A program made the translations under genes and the position numbers. From Methanosarcina sp. Ant1 (GTDB taxonomy: Archaea; Halobacteriota; Methanosarcinia; Methanosarcinales; Methanosarcinaceae), in assembly GCA_001714685.2 (NCBI GenBank), contig MDTP02000060.1, positions 1 through 43,414 of the forward strand: 43,414 nt of DNA. The letters run 5' to 3'. A model generated the notes under the pieces. The model saw only the letters and a list, made by a program, of their open reading frames with translations, did not search any database and had not been told where the DNA came from. Each line of letters opens with the position of its first letter. Position 1 is the stretch's first letter. Of this stretch, positions 25,320 through 34,344 are shown one piece after another.

Positions 25320-25805
25320 ATGATAAAATCAGGCGGCTCTTTTTTTTATAAAGGAAAGCGCTGTGTTATCGGCGCTGTTATCTCATTAAAAGGATTGCCT
25401 TACATAGTCGCAGCTTCTCATATATTTCATGGGGTAGGAGAGCATGTGATAGTTGATGGAATGGAAGTCGTTGTTAAGAGCATTTTGAAAGATTTTGATT
25501 TAGCTCTGATAGAGCTTCCACCTGACTGCATGGTTGAAATCACTGAGTTTGGCAGTGCAGCTGTACTGGAAAATGCTTCGCTAGTCAATGATATTCATTC
25601 TATCACATGCAGGGTGGTTAATGCTGGAACTGCATTGCTTTATCTGGGCTTCCCCTGCTTTGATATGCCGCAACCGGGGGATAGCGGTTCCCCTATCCTG
25701 CAAGCAGGGAAGGTAATAGGGCTTATATCCTCGTTTACGCTGAACAATTGCACAGGAACTGCAATAAGCACTTCGCAGTTCTCAAGTTTGTTTGCTTCGA
25801 TTTAA
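25320..25805 (+). CDS. Trypsin-like serine protease domain protein without signal peptide
   Basis: It has 161 residues. A chymotrypsin-fold catalytic triad can be read: His34 in VAASHIF, Asp60 in DFDLALIEL, and Ser122 in PQPGDSGSPIL, followed by the strand VIGLISS. The protein starts almost directly with the first beta strands (GGSFFYKGKRCVIGAVIS) and has no signal peptide or transmembrane helix, so it is probably cytoplasmic. It is shorter than secreted trypsins and lacks a PDZ domain, so it is not HtrA/DegP. Its target is unknown. The SD at ATG 25320 is weak. Confidence 0.75.
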   Translation: MIKSGGSFFYKGKRCVIGAVISLKGLPYIVAASHIFHGVGEHVIVDGMEVVVKSILKDFDLALIELPPDCMVEITEFGSAAVLENASLVNDIHSITCRVVNAGTALLYLGFPCFDMPQPGDSGSPILQAGKVIGLISSFTLNNCTGTAISTSQFSSLFASI

Positions 25806-26655
25806 AATATACTGGCTGTTTTTGAGTAAGGGATGATGGGTATTACCAGAATTTCCACCATGGATTATTATTTTCCGCGTTCTCCGGTACTATCTTAATA
25901 TTTAGCCTGCTTTATTTTTTTCATGTTAGTATTTGAATATTAAAAGACTCGATATGCATACTATAATTTAGCTTTTCTATATGTTCGTTAGTCACCTTCT
26001 CTGAAACAGCCAAGAACACATTACAAGTCCTACAGGAAGGTTTCAAAAGAAGGTTAAGGATTCGTCCCCAAAATTGCAGGGCTTGGGATAAAGGCAGTTA
26101 AGTCCCGTTCTTTCAGGAGGATACCCAAGATAGTAGATATTCAACGTTCCCGAAAAATAGCATTAGAATTCTGCATACAAGCCGTCTTTTTGCACATATA
26201 TTTTTATAATTTGATGTAATATTTTTTTATATGTGCGGGGTTGTTAGTTTGGCTTTGCTTGTATTTTTGTGCTTTTTGGTTATTGTTATTTGTTTGTATG
26301 ATCATTTATTGCCTGTTTTTTGTACTTTTGTTGATCATCTGGCATATTTGTTTGTCCGTACCCATTAACCAATGAGAGAGCGTAAGAATCTGCGTATATT
26401 CGGTTACCTAAAGTGTGATTGTTTGCACTCTCGTTTGTGACATTGCCTTCTACTTACCAAGTGATGGGGTCACTGGTCCGCCATACTCGAAAGAGTATCT
26501 GTCTTTATACGAAGAGTTGGCTAAATGCGTCACCCTTTGCTTAATATACTGTTTAAATTATAAAATTACTGGATTAATTAAAACGTTGCCAGTGCAATAG
26601 CTGACAAATGGCACAAATAAGAGTAACAGACTTTAAAAAATAATCAATTCTGAAC
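25806..26655. other. Long AT-rich intergenic region
   Basis: No convincing gene is seen. A minus-strand open stretch (about 25930-26105) ends KPSCRTCNVFLAVSEKVTNEHIEK... and looks coding-like, but has no start or family. A 61-codon plus frame at 26415-26600 has no support. Runs of T and the tatatgtgc motif around 26200-26240 may be decayed promoter or terminator DNA. Confidence 0.4.
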
Positions 26656-26665
26656 AAATATATAT
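26656..26665 (+). promoter_or_regulatory. TATA box of the small exported protein
   Basis: aaatatatat at 26656-26665 is centred about 28 bases before GTG 26689. Archaeal transcription starts about 25-30 bases after the TATA box, so the mRNA would be leaderless or nearly so. This fits the absence of an SD before GTG. Confidence 0.55.
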
Positions 26666-26688
26666 CAGGTTAGTCTTTAATTACAATC

Positions 26689-27057
26689 GTGAAACGACTA
26701 TTATTATTAATACTTACTTTCTTTATTTTGACAAATATGGCAGCAGCCAGACCCATAATTATAGAACGAACACAATCCGATTGGACATGTTATGATTATT
26801 CTGTTAATTTTGCGCAGACGCACCCAGGATGGGGTTGCGTGACAATTTCAGATAATAAGTGTTTCCAAGGCATTTCGCATATCGTTAACTACAAAGTCAT
26901 CGATCAGAACACGTTAAGAGTACACGATGAGTTTTATCATGCTGATTATCTTCTATATAATTGGAAAATTTCTGCACAATTTTTTCATTTCTGGGTGGAG
27001 TCGTCTCCAATAAGAAATTATATTGTCTTGCAAGATAACCGCGAAATAATTGAATAA
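26689..27057 (+). CDS. Small exported protein of unknown function (122 aa)
   Basis: A typical signal peptide MKRLLLLILTFFILTNMAAA is followed by a mature protein of about 102 residues with three Cys (in DWTCYDY, GWGCVTI and NKCFQG) and aromatic-rich strands (HDEFYHADYLLYNW). It starts at GTG with no SD but a TATA box at leaderless spacing. No family was identified. It resembles small single-domain exported proteins found in Methanosarcina only in general style. The IS5 remnant begins 10 bases after its stop codon. Confidence 0.7.
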   Translation: MKRLLLLILTFFILTNMAAARPIIIERTQSDWTCYDYSVNFAQTHPGWGCVTISDNKCFQGISHIVNYKVIDQNTLRVHDEFYHADYLLYNWKISAQFFHFWVESSPIRNYIVLQDNREIIE

Positions 27058-27067
27058 ATATTTGAAA

Positions 27068-27352
27068 TAAGAGCCTATCCGAAAAGTCCCGCTACTCTAG
27101 ATGTTATCCATGCACATGCTAAATGAAGATAGCAGAGTAATTCTCAATTTTCTTTTCCCATCGTATAAGGAGTCTCCTGAATCTATTTAGCCAGGAATGT
27201 GTCCTTTCTACAACCTATCTTCTTGCCCTAAAACCTGGTGTCTCTTTTCTTATGTTTTCTTCTCCACGGCTCTTGATATGTGCCGTATAACCATATTCTT
27301 TAAGCAATTCTCTGATATCAGGAAAATCACATCCCTTATCCATACATATTTC
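27068..27352 (-). mobile_element. IS5-family insertion sequence, transposase 3' remnant plus terminal repeat
   Basis: On the minus strand the frame reads MDKGCDFPDIRELLKEYGYT, then AHIKSRGEENIRKETPGFRARR, an in-frame TAG where Trp is expected, VVERTHSWLNRFRRLLIRWEKK, then a frameshift and LACAWITSRVAGLFG. This is the C-terminal end of an IS5-type DDE transposase (the E of the triad lies in ERTHSWLNRFRRL). The 20-base end TAAGAGCCTATCCGAAAAGT at 27068-27087 is the terminal inverted repeat. The 5' part and other end are missing, so it cannot move by itself. Confidence 0.88.
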
Positions 27353-27915
27353 CTCGAAGAAAAAATCAGAGGTAAATCGGAATTCTAATATATTTAACCG
27401 AGCATTTTATCTTAATACATCCGTTCGAAACATGTCTATCAAAAGCGCCTAATCTTCGCGATTTTGGAAACAAAGATATAAGATTTTAATCAAGAGCTCA
27501 TCCCAAAACCAATTTTATTTTCCACATTAATAAGAGTTTTCATAACTATTTTCATGATAAGAAGCTCGATTAATTACTTACAAAATGAGATTCAGATAAG
27601 CAATTTTGCTTTTGGGAATCAGCTTATTAGTAAATGTCAGCGTAAGAACTTCGAACTTTTGCAAAAAACAGAATCTTTTTCGTACATCTTTCTGGGACAT
27701 GGAAAATGAACTTGCAAGAGGAATCATAAAAATAGGACATGTTAGGCTTTTACCTGGCAGCAGATCACTATTTATTTTACCCTAAGAGTGGCATTCAAAA
27801 AAACGAATTTTTTGGTGATCTGGTCGCGAAGTAGAATTTCTTTAAATTTCTTTAAATTTCTTTAATATAGAATTTTTAGTATACATTGAGTGTGATTAAA
27901 AAGGAGACATATGAC
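27353..27915. other. Upstream region of the methyltransferase operon
   Basis: No gene is seen. At about 27834-27868 the ten-base unit atttctttaa is repeated three times in tandem just before a TATA-like ttaatatag. A good SD (AAGGAGA, 27901-27907) precedes ATG 27916. The promoter of the corrinoid methyl-transfer operon is expected here. Confidence 0.5.
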
Positions 27916-29019
27916 ATGATAAGTGAAATGACTCCAACCCGAAGAGCTCTGGCAGCAGTACTTGGAGGCAGGGTTGACTACGTACCCCCCGCGAACCCCC
28001 TCACTCAGACCACAACCGAATTGATGCAGATAAGCAATGCTTCCTGGCCAAAAGCTCACTTTGACAGCAAGATGATGGCAGACCTTGCAGCTGCCCCCTA
28101 TGAAGTTTGCGGCATCGAGGCTGCACGTCCCCAGTTTGACATTTCCCTCGAAGCTGAAGTTCTTGGGTGTAAACTTGACTGGGACAAGCCAGACAGGCCT
28201 CCGGTGACCGGACCAGCTTATACGAACCCCGCAGATGTGGCCTGGCCCGACAACATGGAAGAAACCGGAAGAATTCCGGTAGTCCTTGGAGCAATCGATG
28301 AACTGAGGAAGCGCTACGACGGCATGCTCCCTATCATCCCCGCACTTACAGCTCCCTTTACGGTAGCAGGTCACATAGCAGGCGTTGAAAATATGGCCCG
28401 GTGGACAAAGACCGCCCCGGAAAAAGCCCATGCATTCATTGAAGCAGCAACTGATTTCGTGATAGCTTACGGGAAGTTGCAGACTGCTTACGGGGCACAT
28501 ATCCTCTTCCTTGCTGATCCTTCGGCTTCCAGTAATCTGATTTCTGCGGAAACGTACAGAGAATTTGTACTCCCTTCCCACAAAAGAATAGCGAAGGAAA
28601 TCGGCTGTCCCCAGATCCTGCACATCTGCGGAGATGCCAGTAAACTCCTGCCCTACATAAAGCAGAGCGGAATTGACTGTTTTTCCTTTGATGCCGTTCC
28701 AGTCTGGTATTGCCGTCAGGTAATGGGCAACGAGATGTCTATTCTCGGAAGCCTTGACGTCATAGACCTGATGCCAAATGGCTCCCCCGAGCAGGTCTAT
28801 AACAGAACCAGGGAATGCATCTTGCAGGGAACTGATATTGTCGGGACTGCATGTGGTGTCTCGTTTGGAACCCCTCTCGAAAACCTCAGAGCTTATGTCA
28901 GGGCCTGCAAAGAGACTCCAATCCCGAAATACGATGACGTGGAAGACCTTATCAGGCAGATCGGAGTCGGTATTGGAAGGAATATGAAAGAAAATGTCCT
29001 GGGTGGAATGCAAGAATGA
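27916..29019 (+). CDS. UroD-fold methylcobamide methyltransferase (MtaA/MtbA/CmuA family)
   Basis: It has 367 residues from ATG 27916 (SD AAGGAGA; the in-frame upstream 27886 has no SD). The uroporphyrinogen-decarboxylase fold is indicated by [20 protein letters not shown] and [14 protein letters not shown]. Putative zinc ligands are His236 and Cys238 (LHICGD) and Cys313 (TACGVS), the H-x-C-Xn-C pattern of thiol-activating MtaA/MtbA. It likely transfers methyl between the neighbouring corrinoid protein and coenzyme M, or is itself a substrate methyltransferase as in MtsA/MtpA. The next gene overlaps its stop by ATGA, indicating tight coupling. Confidence 0.85.
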   Translation: MISEMTPTRRALAAVLGGRVDYVPPANPLTQTTTELMQISNASWPKAHFDSKMMADLAAAPYEVCGIEAARPQFDISLEAEVLGCKLDWDKPDRPPVTGPAYTNPADVAWPDNMEETGRIPVVLGAIDELRKRYDGMLPIIPALTAPFTVAGHIAGVENMARWTKTAPEKAHAFIEAATDFVIAYGKLQTAYGAHILFLADPSASSNLISAETYREFVLPSHKRIAKEIGCPQILHICGDASKLLPYIKQSGIDCFSFDAVPVWYCRQVMGNEMSILGSLDVIDLMPNGSPEQVYNRTRECILQGTDIVGTACGVSFGTPLENLRAYVRACKETPIPKYDDVEDLIRQIGVGIGRNMKENVLGGMQE

Positions 29020-29843
29020 TCAGGCACATCGACATTGCAGTTCAGAAGATCTTCGAGATGAAAGAAAAAGAACCTGCAAAGTTTAAAAAACTCATTGATG
29101 AAGGGATCATGATCGGCCTCGGGGTGGATCTTGGAGACAGGAGCAAAGAAGTGACCACCGCCAACCAGATTGAGGAGCAGAGAAGGCCTAAAGATCCCGA
29201 ATATGCAGCCGTAACAGAGGCGGTAATCGGGGGAAATAGTGCTGAAGCAGTAAAACTCACAGCTGCCCTAATTGGAAAAGGAAAAGACCCGACAGACCTG
29301 GTCTTACATGCCCTTATGCCCGGAATCCAGACTGTGTGTGAGCTTTACGACATCGGAGAAAGCTATATGCCTGAAATCCTGCTGGCAAATGAGGCCCTTA
29401 TAGAAGGGGTGAAACTCTGCCAGGAAAAGATAGGGGACGTGCACTCCCAGGGAAAGTTGATATCCCTCGTTATCGAAGGAGATCTGCATGATATAGGCAA
29501 GAACATTGTAGCCGCTATTCTCAGGGCAAATGGTTTCGAAGTAGTTGATCTTGGAAGTGACATAACGGTCGAAGCAGCCGTTAAAGCCGTAAAGGTAGCA
29601 AACGCTGACCTTGTTATCGGAACAACTCTCATGAGCACAACCAAAGGAGGCCTTAAAGCCCTTGCAGAGGTCCTGGAATCCGAAGATGTTCCTGTAGCCT
29701 GTGGCGGAGCTGCCATAGACAGGCATTTCGTCGAGACTTTTGGTAACTCAGTATATGGAAGAACTCCACTTGACGCAGTGAAAATCGCGAAAAAGATCTG
29801 TGGAGGGAAGAACTGGAAAGAAGTCCGCAAGGATCTCCACTGA
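29016..29843 (+). CDS. Methyl-corrinoid protein (MtaC/MtsB/MttC-like)
   Basis: It has 275 residues. An N-terminal extension of about 60 residues is followed by the helical cap ([37 protein letters not shown]) and a Rossmann cobalamin domain. The base-off corrinoid motif DxHxxG is present as D156-L-H158-D-I-G161 in [12 protein letters not shown], with GTTLMST and [10 protein letters not shown] later. His158 is the predicted lower Co ligand. It carries the methyl group between a donor enzyme and the UroD-fold partner. It begins inside the stop of the upstream gene. A T-rich terminator follows. Confidence 0.92.
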   Translation: MIRHIDIAVQKIFEMKEKEPAKFKKLIDEGIMIGLGVDLGDRSKEVTTANQIEEQRRPKDPEYAAVTEAVIGGNSAEAVKLTAALIGKGKDPTDLVLHALMPGIQTVCELYDIGESYMPEILLANEALIEGVKLCQEKIGDVHSQGKLISLVIEGDLHDIGKNIVAAILRANGFEVVDLGSDITVEAAVKAVKVANADLVIGTTLMSTTKGGLKALAEVLESEDVPVACGGAAIDRHFVETFGNSVYGRTPLDAVKIAKKICGGKNWKEVRKDLH

Positions 29844-29863
29844 TTTTTACTACAACTTCCTGA

Positions 29864-29889
29864 GTTTCTTTTTTTATTTTTTTTCTTTG
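29864..29889 (+). terminator. Oligo-T terminator after the corrinoid gene
   Basis: The stretch tttcttttttattttttttcttt (about 20 T in 26 bases) begins 20 bases after the corrinoid stop codon. Oligo-T runs end transcription in archaea without a hairpin. The RamA-like gene 200 bases further may therefore have its own promoter or depend on read-through. Confidence 0.55.
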
Positions 29890-30046
29890 ATCTTTATCTC
29901 TCCTTCATTTATGGCATTCTTAAATCGGGAAATAAATACTGGAAGGTGAATGAATAAGGATTAGAAAAAGAAAACAGAAAAAACAATAAGAAAAGCATAA
30001 AACCTGAAAGGATGAACCAAAACTTTAAAAAATCCTGGAATAAAGT

Positions 30047-31642
30047 ATGAATCAGGCAATAAATATCGATATCGGTACCAGTGGGATTAGAGCCCAGCTC
30101 CTGAACCTTATGGACTCTTCCGTCCTCAGGACTGCAATTTTGTCCAGAAACCCGCTTCCGGGCGCAAACGTTGTTGACCATATGGACTTTGCGATCAGTT
30201 ATGGGCAGGGAACAGCCCATGAAATTCTTGTCTCAGCCATAAACTCCCTGATAAATAACCTTAAGCCCGGAAAACTCAAGCGCATAGCCGTTTGTGGAAA
30301 TCCGATCCAGCTGTCGATATTCGAAGGAATAGAAATCCGGGACCTTGCATTTGCGGGAAGAAACGCCCTTGAAAAAATGCGTGTGAAGCCTCCGAAAAGG
30401 GATGGACATGTTGTTTCAGGAAATGAAATAGGACTTTCCACAGATGTTGATGTCATAATTCCTCCTTCTATAAAGCACGAAATCGGAGCTGATGCCCTTG
30501 CAATGATGATAAAGACCGGGTTTTTGGATACTCACGAAACGTGCATGGTTACGGATTATGGGACAAATGCCGAAATGGCCCTGAAGGTGGGAGATAGGAT
30601 ATATACAGGATCGGCTGCGGCAGGCTCTGCCATCGAAGGACAGCAGATCAGCAAAGGAATGCTGGCAACGCCTGGAGCAATTGCTGATTTGAGGCTTTCC
30701 GGAGGCTGGCAAGCGCTTGTCCTTGATGAAAAGCTCAGGCTGGTAGAGGGGCCAAGAATCAACCTGCGCAACGGGACCTTCAAAGCCACCGGATATCCTG
30801 CAAAGGGAATTACAGGTACGGGGGTAATCGCCCTTATGTATGCAGGGCTTGTAACTGGTATAATAAAGCCTCCTCATATTGAAGGCGATAAAATTCGGCT
30901 GGGAAAGGGTATCACGTTTATTGAGGAGGACGTAATTGAAGCCGGAAAAGCCTTCGGCGCCCTGAGAGCCGGGCATCTTACCCTTATGCACGAAGCAGGA
31001 ATAGCCTACGAAAACCTGGAAACTATGTACATGTGCGGGGCAAGCGGGACATATGTAGACCCTCAAAAAGCCCGCTTCATAGGCATTGTGCCTGCAACCC
31101 CGAAACGTATTGTCCAGTGCGGAAATACCTCCCTTGAACTTGCAAAAGACCTGGCCTTTGATCCCGACTACCTCTCATACCTCAATGAAATGAAGAAATC
31201 GATCCTTGCAAATCATATCATGTTTGCCTCGTCCCCTACCTTTGCAGCCATCTACATTCAGGAAATAGCCCTATGGAATGAAGGAATGCCTCTTGAAAAG
31301 TATAACGCAAACCTTGAAAGATCAGGTATCCAGCCCATCCCGCAAAAACTACAGGAAAGCATTATTGAAAGAAGATATGAAAGGGATATCCGGGAACTTG
31401 GAAAAAGCCTGGAGATTATGGAGCCGAAATTGGGTTTTTTCGCTACCATTCAGTGCAGCAGTTGTGATACCTGTGTGCAGGGATGCCCGAAAGAGGCTCT
31501 TTCAAGAGAAAACGAAAGTTTCAGGGTCAATACTGCAAGATGTCTTGGCACTGCCTGCAGAAAATGCGAAGAAAGGTGCCCTGAAAAGAAGTTCTCGATC
31601 AATAATTTTAAGCTAGAGCTCCCAGAGGCCGTGGAGATGTAA
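30047..31642 (+). CDS. RamA-like corrinoid protein reductive activase
   Basis: It has 531 residues. An ASKHA-type ATPase body (DUF4445) has the phosphate-1 segment NIDIGTSGIRAQL, TDYGTNAEMAL and IYTGSAAAGSAIEG. The C-terminal domain has two 4Fe-4S clusters: Cys470, 473, 476 and 480 (CSSCDTCVQGCP) and Cys499, 504, 507 and 511 (CLGTACRKCEERCP). RamA uses ATP and low-potential electrons to reduce inactive Co(II) to Co(I) in methylamine corrinoid proteins. This paralogue probably serves the adjacent corrinoid protein. It lacks the N-terminal 2Fe-2S domain of bacterial activases, as expected for archaeal RamA. Confidence 0.92.
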   Translation: MNQAINIDIGTSGIRAQLLNLMDSSVLRTAILSRNPLPGANVVDHMDFAISYGQGTAHEILVSAINSLINNLKPGKLKRIAVCGNPIQLSIFEGIEIRDLAFAGRNALEKMRVKPPKRDGHVVSGNEIGLSTDVDVIIPPSIKHEIGADALAMMIKTGFLDTHETCMVTDYGTNAEMALKVGDRIYTGSAAAGSAIEGQQISKGMLATPGAIADLRLSGGWQALVLDEKLRLVEGPRINLRNGTFKATGYPAKGITGTGVIALMYAGLVTGIIKPPHIEGDKIRLGKGITFIEEDVIEAGKAFGALRAGHLTLMHEAGIAYENLETMYMCGASGTYVDPQKARFIGIVPATPKRIVQCGNTSLELAKDLAFDPDYLSYLNEMKKSILANHIMFASSPTFAAIYIQEIALWNEGMPLEKYNANLERSGIQPIPQKLQESIIERRYERDIRELGKSLEIMEPKLGFFATIQCSSCDTCVQGCPKEALSRENESFRVNTARCLGTACRKCEERCPEKKFSINNFKLELPEAVEM

Positions 31643-31748
31643 CAGTAATCTGACTCAGTCCTGTATAGAATTCCAGCTACACATAAGTGCAAAAACAACA
31701 GTAAAAACTTAAAATAATTATCGAAAATAGACACCGTCACAAACTCAG

Positions 31749-31928
31749 TAAGAGCCTATCCGAAAAGTGTTGTGACCTACTGTAACTTTTACAATTGTGA
31801 ATATGCAAAACCGGAACAGATACTCGGATATGATACTCGGATATTATAGACCGGAACGGATACTCGGATATTATAGACCTATTGTAACTTTATAACATGC
31901 CATTGTAGACTTTTCGGATAGGCTCTTA
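31749..31928. mobile_element. 180-bp MITE with the IS5-family terminal inverted repeats
   Basis: Both ends carry the same 20 bases, TAAGAGCCTATCCGAAAAGT (31749-31768), and its exact reverse complement (31909-31928). The same 20-mer bounds the IS5 remnant at 27068. The outer TA may be target duplication, leaving 18-bp terminal repeats. There is no ORF. The interior contains direct repeats built on gatactcggatattatagac. It is a non-autonomous derivative that an IS5-family transposase could mobilise. Confidence 0.9.
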
Positions 31929-32117
31929 GGCCAGATAAATATATTTTTATAAGTCTCTGAAAAGTACGTTGAGTTGCAATCGATTTAAGCCCATATATAT
32001 AATCTGAGCTGAATATAAATGGAGCACAAATATTATCCGGTCACAAAAAGTGCAATTTGTAAATGCAGGCTCGAGCATAAGGTTCAGAGATACCTGGCGA
32101 CGGTCCCTCTGGTTAGT

Positions 32118-32421
32118 GGTCAGCGCCAAACCAATTTTCGAAAAACGATTTTTCTGCAGCTTTTTAATATATTTCCTTAACCCTTCCAACCTGACCATTC
32201 GTTAATTGAACTTTTATCCCATGCGGATGATTTGAAGAGTTGGTCAAAATTCTCTTTACAATGCCCTGGGTTATTTTTCCGGTCCTCTGGTCTTCTTTTA
32301 AAACGATCCCTACACTCAATCCTTCTTTAATGTTTGATCTGACAGTACCCTTGTTCATGGCAGAAAGTAAATTTGGAATTATATAAATCAGTACGTTTGA
32401 AAAATAGTAATTAATTTCGGT
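32118..32421. repeat. Segmental duplication, copy 1 (carries ywbE)
   Basis: About 300 bases, from ggtcagcgccaaaccaattt to aattaatttcggta, recur with high similarity at 34345-34650. The copy includes a whole YwbE gene plus its upstream and downstream flanks. The two copies are in the same orientation and bracket the PKD gene. Confidence 0.85.
32164..32358 (-). CDS. ywbE: YwbE-family (DUF2196) small protein, copy 1
   Basis: It has 64 residues: MNKGTVRSNIKEGLSVGIVL, KEDQRTGKITQGIVKRILT, then HGIKVQLTNGQVGRVKEIY. This is the YwbE/DUF2196 family of small beta-rich basic proteins, with a fold suggestive of nucleic-acid binding and no known function. It is full-length for the family. The other copy at 34391-34585 differs at only a few residues (K3N, N9H, I37F and the SSNHPHG loop). 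Confidence 0.88.
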   Translation of the reverse strand: MNKGTVRSNIKEGLSVGIVLKEDQRTGKITQGIVKRILTNSSNHPHGIKVQLTNGQVGRVKEIY

Positions 32422-32458
32422 ACTGAGCTATAATCATGAAATATCAACCATCTAAAGG

Positions 32459-32500
32459 TGGGCTAACAAAAAAAACCAAAAAATGGATTTTGTTAGCCCA
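32459..32500. repeat. Perfect 13-bp inverted repeat (stem-loop)
   Basis: TGGGCTAACAAAA at 32459-32471 pairs exactly with TTTTGTTAGCCCA at 32488-32500 across a 16-base A-rich loop. It could be a hairpin in RNA, or the fused ends of an insertion sequence. No gene ends directly beside it. Confidence 0.8.
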
Positions 32501-33173
32501 TAATTTGAGGTTCAGAAGGTCGGTCCTCAGGAGCTGTTTGGGAACCTCCTCTTAAATAGAAGCTGAGAAGGCAGCTGGTAGGTAATTGAATTCAACAGTT
32601 GAACCATTCATTGGGAACCTGAGACTCTGTAAACCTGGCAGCAGGCATATTCTAAAGGAAAAACTATTATTTTTTAACAAGTTCGATAAATCAACAGCTT
32701 CTAATTTATATGGAAGAAATGTTTTTATAGAAGTAGGTCTTATTTATTTTACGTACTCTTAAAACTTTTTCATTAGTAATGTGGGGTAATTTCTTTGTGT
32801 TTTATGATATACATTCCAGCTTTTAACCTTAGTTTGACATCTCAGGTTAATTGCTGCAATTGATATCAAATGAAAAAGCATTGATTCATGCCTATGTTCT
32901 GAAAAAGTGAAGTGTACACAAAAACGCAGGACATACTTTTTAAGTTTGAACTGTCAGTTTTAAAAAAATATATAAAACTCACTCAATCATGTGAAAATAT
33001 ATCACTCTATTAAATCGGGGGGTTTAATTCGGAGGATTATATTTTCAGTGCCAGTGCGAATTGGATTTATGATCTGATAGCTTTGTAATATCCAATTTCT
33101 TTGGAAAATTTATGGTTGAGTGGACACTATGGAGAAATCTAATTCAAAAAATGAGAATATAGGAGGAAATCAA
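32501..33173. other. Upstream region of the PKD protein gene
   Basis: No gene is seen. A TATA-like aaaaatatataaaac at about 32966-32980 would give an mRNA with a long leader of roughly 170 bases before GTG 33174. The leader contains gggggg and ggaggat motifs. The rest has no recognisable feature. Confidence 0.45.
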
Positions 33174-34037
33174 GTGAACATAAAACAGAAAATCTTCATT
33201 ATATTAATCAGCATGATTTTATTATCTGCGACTGCACTTGCAGTCCCTCAAAACAATTCAAATGCTGGAACTCATCTAAAGGCCCCTGTTGCTGCTTTTT
33301 CTGCACACCAGACCTCAGGATACGCACCCTTGAAAGTAGCATTTACTGACAAAAGTACAGGATCTCGTACTTCATATAAATGGAGTTTTGGAGACGGTAA
33401 ATATTCAACAGTAAAAAATCCTGCGCACACATACACTAAAGCCGGAAATTACACAGTCAGCTTAAAGGTAAGTAACGCTGCCGGAAACAATACTGTAACG
33501 AAATCCAACTATATTGTTGTAAAAGCTTTGAAAGCCCCTGTTGCTGCTTTTTCTGCACACTCGACCTCAGGATACGCACCCTTGAAAGTAGCGTTTAGTG
33601 ACAGGAGTACAGGAATTCACACTTCATATAAATGGAGTTTTGGAGACGGGACATATTCAACAGCCAAGAACCCTGTACATAAATACAATAAAGCCGGAAA
33701 TTACACGGTCAGCTTAAAGGTAAGTAACGCTGCCGGAAACAATACTGTAACGAAATCCAACTATATTGTTGTAAACGCCTTGAAAGCTCCTATTGCTGCT
33801 TTTTCTGCACATCCAATTTCAGGGAAGGCACCACTGAAAGTATCTTTTATTGACAAGAGTACAGGCGTGCACACTTCCTGCAAGTGGAGTTTTGGTGATA
33901 ACAGCTTTTCAACAGAAAAGAACCCTCTACATAAATACACCAAAGCCGGAAATTACACTGTCAGCTTAAAAGTAAGTAATGCTGCAGGAAACAATACTAA
34001 AACGATGTCTAATTATATCGTAGTGAAGAGTAGGTGA
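33174..34037 (+). CDS. Secreted protein with three PKD domains
   Basis: It has 287 residues from GTG 33174, which has the SD AGGAGG seven bases upstream and directly begins the signal peptide MNIKQKIFIILISMILLSAT; ATG 33120 would add an unlikely hydrophilic leader. Three near-identical PKD domains of about 85 residues follow, each with APVAAFSAH, the SYKWSFGDG turn and KAGNYTVSLKVSNAAGNN, joined by KSNYIVVKALK linkers. PKD repeats act as beta-sandwich spacers in archaeal surface and adhesion proteins. No catalytic domain or membrane anchor is present, so it may bind other envelope proteins. The near identity of the repeats implies recent internal duplication. Confidence 0.9.
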   Translation: MNIKQKIFIILISMILLSATALAVPQNNSNAGTHLKAPVAAFSAHQTSGYAPLKVAFTDKSTGSRTSYKWSFGDGKYSTVKNPAHTYTKAGNYTVSLKVSNAAGNNTVTKSNYIVVKALKAPVAAFSAHSTSGYAPLKVAFSDRSTGIHTSYKWSFGDGTYSTAKNPVHKYNKAGNYTVSLKVSNAAGNNTVTKSNYIVVNALKAPIAAFSAHPISGKAPLKVSFIDKSTGVHTSCKWSFGDNSFSTEKNPLHKYTKAGNYTVSLKVSNAAGNNTKTMSNYIVVKSR

Positions 34038-34344
34038 AGATCTTATCTTGAAAAATATAAGAATTCAGGTCAATAGGTAATAGGCGTACAGGATTCGGAT
34101 CTGTCAAACGTTGTATTTCCTGCAGTGTTACAGAAACAGATCTTAACCCTATTACCAAAATTTTCACCAGGAATTTTTGGCTTCTGGAACAACTTCCTAT
34201 GTTATCAAAAACGACTTTTAGAACTAGGGAAATCAGGAAGAAATGAAGCATATCAGCAAATTAAAATACTCGTTTTTTATAGTTCCATTGTAATGGGAGC
34301 GGTGACTCGACACTAGTATTCTGCGGCGTTTCCCATCGGTCACC

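Noticed and set aside
25320-25805. HtrA/DegP-type periplasmic protease
   Set aside because: No signal peptide and no PDZ domain; length covers only the protease fold.
26415-26600. 61-codon plus-strand ORF
   Set aside because: Low-complexity hydrophobic reading with no start signal and no family.
27862-29013. 383-codon minus-strand ORF opposite the methyltransferase
   Set aside because: The plus strand carries the zinc-ligand motifs, an SD and tight coupling to the corrinoid gene.
27916-29019. Pyrrolysine-encoding methylamine methyltransferase
   Set aside because: The gene is a UroD-fold protein without an in-frame amber codon; no MtmB, MtbB or MttB sequence is present nearby.
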